This document shows, in pieces, positions 56,585-64,000 of a stretch of 64,000 nucleotides of DNA. Source of the stretch: Strongyloides papillosus (lineage: Eukaryota > Nematoda > Chromadorea > Rhabditida > Strongyloididae). Within the stretch, counting starts at the first letter, position 1. Every line of letters begins with the position of its first letter. The position numbers and the translations under genes are program-made. The notes beneath the pieces are model-generated. The model was not told the origin of the DNA, searched no databases, and saw nothing but the letters and a program-made list of their open reading frames with translations. Location of the stretch: assembly GCA_005656395.1 (NCBI GenBank), contig SRSI01000055.1:62001-126000 (forward strand), read 5' to 3'.

Positions 56585-58003
56585 TTATAGTCTTACTATA
56601 CTTTCTTCTCTAATTAAACTACTTTTTTTACAGTCTCTAAATGTGGTTGTTTCAGAGGAAGATTGATGATTAAGATTTGTGGCCCTCGATGATGTTTCCG
56701 TTTTCTGTGGCAAGGCAGAAGAAATTTGAGGTTCTTTTTTATCCTTACTTTTAGGTATAAATGATTTAAATAACTCAATCGGAAATGGAAATATAATTGT
56801 TGAGTTCTTTTCTGCACTTATAGAGTTTAATGTTTGTAGATAGCGTAATTGTAAAGCAGCAGATGATTGTGATATAACCGATGCAGCTTGTGACAAAGCT
56901 CTTGATGCCTTTTCTTCTCCCTCTGCAGCAATAACCTAAAGTATTTTTAATAAAATTTTATGTTATTTAGTTAATTTTTGGTTATCAAAATAACTAGAAA
57001 AACAACATACTTTTGCACGGGCTTCACGTGTAGCCTCAGCTTCAGCGGCCATAGCTCTCTGTAATTGTACAGGAAGGCGAACATCTTTAACTTCTACCCT
57101 CTCTACTTTAACACCCCATGGATCTGTTGCTTCATCAAGCATATTTTGCATTTGTAGTGAAATTGTATCACGATCAGATAATATTTCAGCAAGGGTTTTG
57201 GTACCTAATATGTTACGTAAAGTTGTTTGTGCCAATAATTTTGTGGACCTTGTTGCATCCTCAACATTGGTTACTGAAATTGTACTATTGCTTATCCTCG
57301 AATAAACAACGGCATCCACAGCAACTGTTACAGAATCTTTGGTTAAAATTTCTTGTGGTGGTACATCAAAGGAAACTACACGTAAGTCGACTTTTTTGTA
57401 TGAATCTATACATGGAATCACAATAAAAAGACCTGAAAATAAAATAATAAAGTGAAATAATTTATTTTTATATTTTAATAATATATTATTAAATTTATTT
57501 TTTAATAAATTAAGTACATATATTTTGAGTAATTATATTTATAAAAATATCCATTACAGAAAAGGGTATTATTTAAATATATAAATAATATTGAAAAACA
57601 AACCTGGACCTTTAGGACCACCTGGAACTAAACGACCAAGACGAAAAATGACGGCTCTTTCATATTCTTGAATTACTTTTATACAAAAAAACAAAGATAA
57701 AGGCATAGTTATAATAATAATAATAATTGAGAAACCTGCTAAAATCCATCCACAAATACCAAATTCTGTGCTACCCATATGATCAACATGTAGTTGACGG
57801 TCAAATTTTTTGTGCTCCCAATTTTTCATGGAAGAGGACTGCCAACGTAGAGATTGTTGTTTTTTAAGGTTATCTCCTCTTTTGGAGGATGATTCGGTAT
57901 TAGATGGTTTTTTATTAGAAGATTGAATAGAAATAGGGTCGTTTTGAGAATAAGGAGAATTACTATGTGTAGTGCTTCTACCCTGATGGTATGAGTAGGA
58001 CAT
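56585..58003 (-). CDS. stomatin-family protein (MEC-2/UNC-1/STO type)
   Basis: Exons 58003-57604, 57432-57011 and 56935-56585 (introns 171 and 75 bp) give 390 residues. A polar Ser-rich N-terminus of about 80 residues precedes the hairpin membrane segment ([20 protein letters not shown]) and [19 protein letters not shown]. The SPFH/PHB domain follows: [70 protein letters not shown] and STIIFPFP. Near-perfect agreement with the nematode MEC-2/UNC-1/STO subfamily. These inner-leaflet scaffold proteins bind cholesterol and regulate DEG/ENaC channels or gap junctions in neurons. Which paralogue this is cannot be decided by eye. Confidence 0.92.
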
Positions 58004-61000
58004 GTTGTAGAAGGAGGTGGAGAAAGTAAAAGATGTATATAAATATATATGTATTAAAGGAAATTGTGGTGAAATATAAAAAAAACCGTTAAAAGAATAT
58101 TAGTGTAAATATTTTAGTATATATGCTAAAAAATATAAATTTAGTAATTACGTCGTTTAATATTTGATAAATAGTAAAAAATGGCAAGTTATTTTGATGG
58201 TAATTAAAACTCTCACTAATTATTTTAAAGGAGAAATCTAAAATAGTCACAAGAAAATGTTTAAATATTACACTTTAAAAAAATTGAAGCATAAATAAGT
58301 TAATTTTTATGAAAATATATTTAAAACGTTCAATGAAAAAAATTAATATATATTCATAAATTATACTTGAAAGAGAAATGAAACTAATTTTTAGTAAAAA
58401 AAGACCAAACAATGAAATTGAAATATTATATAGTTGGGTAAAAAAAGTTTTACAACAATAGAATATTAAAATAATTATAGATGAAACCTTTTAAATATGC
58501 CGGTAAAATTAATGGAGCTGATATAAATTTTTCCTATGAGAATATTTACTCTTAATAAATGTATAGAAGTAAAAAATAATATAATATCTTTGTAAAGATA
58601 TCCAAAAATATTAATTATGTTGATTAAAATAGATAGAAATAAATTTTTATTCTTTATTTTTCTTCACTTAATTCTTTTATTTGGTCCCAAAATTTTTTTC
58701 GTCACACAGTTGGAGGTATAAAAGTTTGTCAACTTGATTGTTTGAGTTGTTTTGAAATATGAAATAAAAAGCATATAAAATAATATAAATTTTTTATTCT
58801 ATAATATAATATTGTTATTTTACTTTAATATAAATTTTTAATACGAAATTTAATGGATAAATTTTTTAGACACGAAAATTTATTGTTAAAAAAAAGAAAT
58901 AGATAGGCAAATTTGTGGATAACTTTTATGTTAATGAAGTATTATTGTTTTTTAATAAATCATTTTAAATATTAAAGTTTTTTTAGAAACTTTAAATAAA
59001 AAGCTTTAAATGTTTGTTTTATTATTTATCATCAACTTATTAAAGTAAATTTTTAAAAATGAAAAAGACAAGATAATAGTTCTGTATAATGGTAAAATAA
59101 TTTTGGTGCCGAAAAATAAAGTAATGTCCAGAGTTTAATCTCAAGAATAACTAAATTATTATTTGAATAGGTTTTGTGGAAGAGAGAGAATGCAACCTAG
59201 AAAGAATGGGGATAATTCTTTTTATCATACTTTTGATTAAATTTTAAGAGTCATTACTTCTCTACCATAAACCGATATTTTATAGTAACATTTTACTATG
59301 AATTGTTCAATTAAAAAATATTTGTTTATGTAGAAAAAGCAATATTCTTGTAAAAAATATATTAAAATATTCTTACTGTCTAGTGAAAAGGTGTAATCAA
59401 ATTTTATACTATTTCATTGGTAAACCATTGGGTTATATGCATTTACTTAATATTATTAACTAAACAATGAAAATGAAAATTGATATTTCTCTAATATTTG
59501 ATGTAAAAATTTAAAGCTAAATTTTTGGATGGCATTTTCGTAATAAAGAATTCTAAAAAATTATAATGAAATATTGAAAAGCCTTTCATAATGAAAATAA
59601 ATTATATAAAATCCTTTTTAATACAACATAATCTTTTTATAGAATTTAAAATATCTTAATAAATAAAATATTTTAATTTCGATAAAATAATTATTTTTAA
59701 AAAAATAAGTAGAATAAATAATTATTTAAAATATTTTAGATAAGAATAAGTGTAAAATATTTGGAAGAACAAGCATGATAAATGCAACTTTAGATGCATT
59801 ATGACAAAAGTCATTAACAACATGATGTATAATAAATTGTATTAAAGTAGAAATAAAACAAGTGACTTATAATGATATCGAAAAATGGATATACAAGTAA
59901 ATTTGATTCTTTTGACAAATTTTATACTTATACTTCTCATTTTACTTAATTATTATCCTCAAAAAATATTTAGTAATCGCTTATTTTTCAAAGCTATTAC
60001 TCAATCTCTATGTAATATTATTCATCTTAAATATTTAACTAAAATGATATATTGCAGAAGTAAAGTATAAAAACTAATACTAATTTAATAACACTTATTT
60101 CATAGTTGTAACAAAAAAAAATATTATTTTTAATTTAATATTTTATTATGTTTTTTAATTCTTCACAATAAATAAAAAAAATGATCTTTATGATTTATGT
60201 ATGTGAATACTTTAAGATGGATGTATGTTTAAAATATAACATAATTAAAATACTATTTTAATTAAAACATAAAGACAAATTTTTATCTATTCCATAATAA
60301 TAATTATTACATATTAAAATATTTTTATTACAAAATTTGAGAAAAATGATAAAATCTCTATTTTTAAGAAAAAATATAAAGTTAGAATATTTTTCAATAA
60401 AATTTATGATAACTATTGTAAAGGAAGCATAAATCTTACTTGAAATTTGATTTACCAATTAAACATGCAATTTTTCATTCACACATAAGAAAAATAAAAT
60501 TTCTTAGATTTAAACAGAAAAAAGTAGTTTCATGTCAAATATAATTTTAAAATACAACTATTGTCTAAAAAATTTTATTTAATAGAAAAAATTTTATTTT
60601 TAAACGTTTGAGTAACAAAAAAGGAAATCTAAAGACAAACTTAAATAGTTAAACGTTTAGTATAAGTATGATGAAATTTTTTTTTTCAAATTACTTATCC
60701 ATTAATACTAATACACTTTTAAAGATTTGAAATATAATTTGAAATATTATATTAATACATAAAAGAAGTAAAACTAAAAAACAGGGTAAAGTGATTAAAA
60801 ATATAAGTATTATTAAAATTTTCTCTTTCAAAAGCAAATTAAAGCTCTTGAGTAAAAAAACTGAAGTAAAATAATATATTGATACATAATTAATAATGTG
60901 GAATTAAATTAAATGACAATAACAAACATACGATACACAACAAAGAACAAATTTATAAGATGTATTAAAAATATATGTCTATTGAATGGAACCGTTAAAT

Positions 61001-62942
61001 AATATATTATTAATACAACTTTTGAGAAATATTTAATAAAATTTTCTACTTTCAAAATTTCCCCTTATTTCATTCGATCTTGATGAGGCCTTTCCTTTTT
61101 TTTTATAAATTATTTATATTTTATTTATATAAAGGAAATTAAGGCTAACTAAATATTATTATCAAACAAGTGTAAATCTTTAGAGGATTTAATAACATGA
61201 AATGATGAAGATTTGTAAAATTTAAATAGTTTGTTGTTGTCCATAGATAACATTCTAAAGATGAAAAATGAAAAGTACGATTATGAATATACATTTGTGT
61301 ATACATTGTCCTGGTATATAATTTATTCTCAAATTTACTTTCCTGAATAAAATCCTTTGACGATTGTTACATGTTCCCTTATTGTGATATCCTCAACATA
61401 TATTGATGACAAACAGTACCATGCTAATTAAAAGAAGAATTTTATAATCACAGACTATTAAAATAGTTTTATTTGTTATCTTTTATCGGCCATTGGATTG
61501 ACACTTGTTAACTCTTTTCTGTAAGCATATAAATAACATATCCTGTATGAGACATTCAAAAATGATTTTAGAAAGATTTATATTTATCAACATTTACGAC
61601 TTTTATATTTTATAAAATATATATTCTATTTATATGTTTACAAAATATATTAAATAGATGTAGTATAATCATTTTCTTATTTTTTTTAATAATTTAATTC
61701 ACCAAAAATTTCAGAGACAAAAATATTCTCCAATGTTTACAAATATCAATGTTCAATTTAAAACATCTTCATAACATTAAAAAATGTGTCATTGCAAGTG
61801 TTAAAATTTCGCCGAAAAAAATATAAAACATAAAAATAAATTTTCATGAATATAAATAGTTTTAAATTATGTGGGATGGGACACAATTTATAAACAAACT
61901 TTTTTTACATCTTTCTTTACTGCTATCAATGTCAACTAAAACATTAAATAAACCTTAACTTCATTCACATGAAACAATGATATTATATAATTTTCTTTTA
62001 ACTTTTTATCTCATTAAATATTATACAAAAATAAAATATTCTGTCATCTATTTTTATCTCTTTCCTTCATTATGTTGAATGGTTTCTAAAAACTAACTCT
62101 GCCTTTTGACTTTAAGTTTAGTCAAAGTGAACGAAATTTTTCTTTAAAAAATAAAGATATTTTTAAAAAAAACATTTTTAAAAATTATCTTATATATTCA
62201 AAGACCTTTATAAATTAGCTTTAAAGAATGTTTAATCTAATTTAGTAAAATTAAATTTATAATACATATAAATTTACTTTAATTCCTCTTATTTTACTTT
62301 ATTATTTATTTTATTCATTTCTATTCATCTTAAATCATCAAATAATTTTAATATCAATTGTATGCACTTCTTCTTACCTTCTCATAACTTTTAAAATTTG
62401 AACCTCTCGTCTTCTTGATAAATTAATAAAATATCATTATCACTTCCTATATATCATCATCTTTACACACAGCTGTTAATAAAATCAACTAAATACATTC
62501 TATGCGAAACTTATTCCCCTCTTCTAAATAACGTTATTCCAAGTATCAGCAATACTCTTTTTCCCTCTGTGCTTGAGGTACAGTATGATATATATATTTC
62601 CATTCAACATTCTAATTTAACTTATTTTCTTAGGCACTTTTTCCCAAAATATGCCATTTTTTTTTAAATAATTTTTAAAGCACTTAAGAATTTACTATAG
62701 TCTTGTGCATTGCATCATATGTCTTTATCTTAATTTTATGTTTGCAAATATCTTATGTATTTTTATTTTTAATTCAATGTAAGTGTCCATTTTTTTTCCT
62801 AATGAGACAAATATTAACTTTGTATATATTTTAAAGAATTTATTTTAATTACTAATTTTATTTATATAAAAATTAATTTTACAGCTCCTAACTGTACCAA
62901 CCAATCTCATTCTGGTTTACTTTTCTTCGTAATTTTCGGAGA
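58004..62942. other. 4.9-kb intergenic region, largest gap in window
   Basis: No gene supported. It lies between divergent starts of the stomatin and PiT genes and so holds both 5' regulatory regions. It is uniformly AT-rich. A pyrimidine-rich TTTTACAG at 62877-62884, 59 bp before the PiT ATG, could be a splice acceptor from a 5' untranslated exon or a trans-splice site. A somewhat GC-richer stretch at about 62520-62590 could be such an exon, but this is speculative. Confidence 0.45.
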
Positions 62943-64000
62943 ATGGAAACTTCTATCCCCACAACCATGGCTACGGCCCTCTCTTCAACTGTATCAGGAC
63001 TAGACATGTTCCAATCTTCCCATCTATGGGCACTTATCCTAGGATTTGTCATTGCTTTTATCTTAGCATTTGCAATTGGTGCCAATGATACTGCAAATGC
63101 CTTTGGAACATCTGTTGGGGCAAAAGTCTTGACGCTTCTTCAAGCTTATGTATTAGCATCAATCTTTGAATCACTGGGTGCTGTACTCCTTGGATATAAG
63201 GTAACTGATACAATGAGGAAAGGAGTACTTGATTTGGAGGTTTATGAAGGAAAACCAACAGAGTTAATGTTGGGGCAACTTGGTGTTTTAACTGGTTGTG
63301 GTGTCTGGATACTTGTAGCAACGTTCTTTAAGCTCCCTGTATCAACAACTCATTCAATAGTGGGTTCTACTATTGGTTTTTCACTTGTCTTACGTGGATC
63401 TGATGGAATAAGATGGATGAAAATGGGGAAAATTATCTCATCATGGTTTGTTTCTCCTTTCCTTTCTGGTGTTGTTTCTCTCATCCTATTTCTTGGTATC
63501 AAATACATTATATTAAAAGGAGTAAGTTTGAAAAACAAATATATACTTATAATGTTTATGCAAAAAAATATTTAATTTTTATGTTTTTATATTTTTTCTT
63601 TTCAGAAAAATCCCTTAAGGAATGCTTTTATATCTCTTCCATTCTTAAATTTTGCCACATTATGGTTAAACAGCTTTGCTACCATGTATAGGGGACCATC
63701 ATTTTTTGGAATTGATCAATTATCAGCTGTTAGTGTCATAATGTATACTTTCGTTTTTTCAGCTTCTCTATCTCTTCTTGGTGTTTTTACTTTAACACCA
63801 TTTTTAAAGAAGAAAATTGATGGTACGTTTAAAAAACTTGTTGTTGAAATATAATATATCTTTTAAGATTTAAAAAATCAATCTCAAAAGGGAGATGAAA
63901 AAAATTTACCTCTTTGTAGTGAAAATACTAAATTTATTGACAACAATTTAACATCAACTACTAAGAATAATAAAAGTCTCGAAGGTGGAGAGTCAACTGA
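62943..64000 (+). CDS. sodium-phosphate cotransporter PiT/SLC20 (partial, runs off edge)
   Basis: Exons 62943-63521, 63606-63822 and 63868 to at least 64000, with introns of 84 and 45 bp; about 309 residues are visible and the 3' end is outside the window. The N-terminal PiT signature [14 protein letters not shown] is intact, as are [16 protein letters not shown] and several membrane spans. The third exon begins a polar segment ([15 protein letters not shown]), corresponding to the large cytoplasmic loop between the two PiT halves. The family imports inorganic phosphate with sodium across the plasma membrane. C. elegans has several paralogues (pitr genes). The start is chosen as the first ATG after the acceptor-like site. 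Confidence 0.92.

Noticed and set aside
57118..57426. plus-strand ORF of 102 codons
   Set aside because: Antisense to the highly conserved stomatin exon.
59885..60458. two ORFs of 61 and 66 codons in the stomatin-PiT gap
   Set aside because: Codon use is that of random AT-rich sequence, with no splice partners or recognised motif.

Overview
This window is nuclear DNA of a nematode. The genome is extremely AT-rich. Introns are tiny (about 36-85 bp, GT...AG). Several families are nematode-specific or nematode-expanded: DUF273, two transthyretin-like genes, TIMP-like genes, and a worm-type NMDA receptor and beta-catenin. Base composition, intron size and gene content fit clade IV worms such as Strongyloides or its relatives; this assignment is inference. 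I saw no rRNA, tRNA, CRISPR array or bacterial operon.

Layout. 1-3900 has no visible gene. 3.9-9.3 kb: two divergently transcribed Golgi-type glycosyltransferases (a DUF273 + GT92-like fusion, and a core-1 beta-1,3-galactosyltransferase relative whose last exon lies 1.4 kb downstream). 9.4-17.2 kb: a casein-kinase-1-like kinase, a small membrane protein, an anillin, and an unknown protein with a PP1-docking-type motif. 18.4-21.6 kb: a type I receptor-like protein with a TSP1 repeat. 24.9-32.2 kb: an ABHD12-like hydrolase, an MXRA7-like membrane protein, a small membrane protein, two divergent transthyretin-like genes and a MUT-7-like protein with weak exonuclease similarity. 33.1-38.3 kb: a large, previously unannotated inverted duplication that carries two copies of a small secreted-peptide gene and is interrupted in one arm by a probable solo LTR. 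39.2-43.3 kb: an NMDA receptor subunit (nmr-1) and a degenerate carbohydrate-sulfotransferase-like gene. 44.1-47.0 kb: a cluster of secreted proteins (two TIMP-like, one short CxxC protein, one trypsin-like protease). 50.5-53.5 kb: a beta-catenin with an intact phosphodegron. 54.5-64 kb: a Gly/Ser-rich secreted protein, a stomatin of the MEC-2/UNC-1 type, and a PiT/SLC20 phosphate transporter that runs off the right edge.

Most genes are independent single units, as expected in a eukaryote. Two groups may be functionally linked: the divergent glycosyltransferase pair (secretory-pathway glycosylation) and the TIMP/protease/CxxC cluster (secreted proteolysis control). Gene models were built by hand: I joined open exons where a GT donor, AG acceptor and reading phase all agreed. 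Several introns have lengths divisible by three and are hidden inside long open frames. Exon joins are stated in each entry. Family names come from motif recognition only, with no database search.
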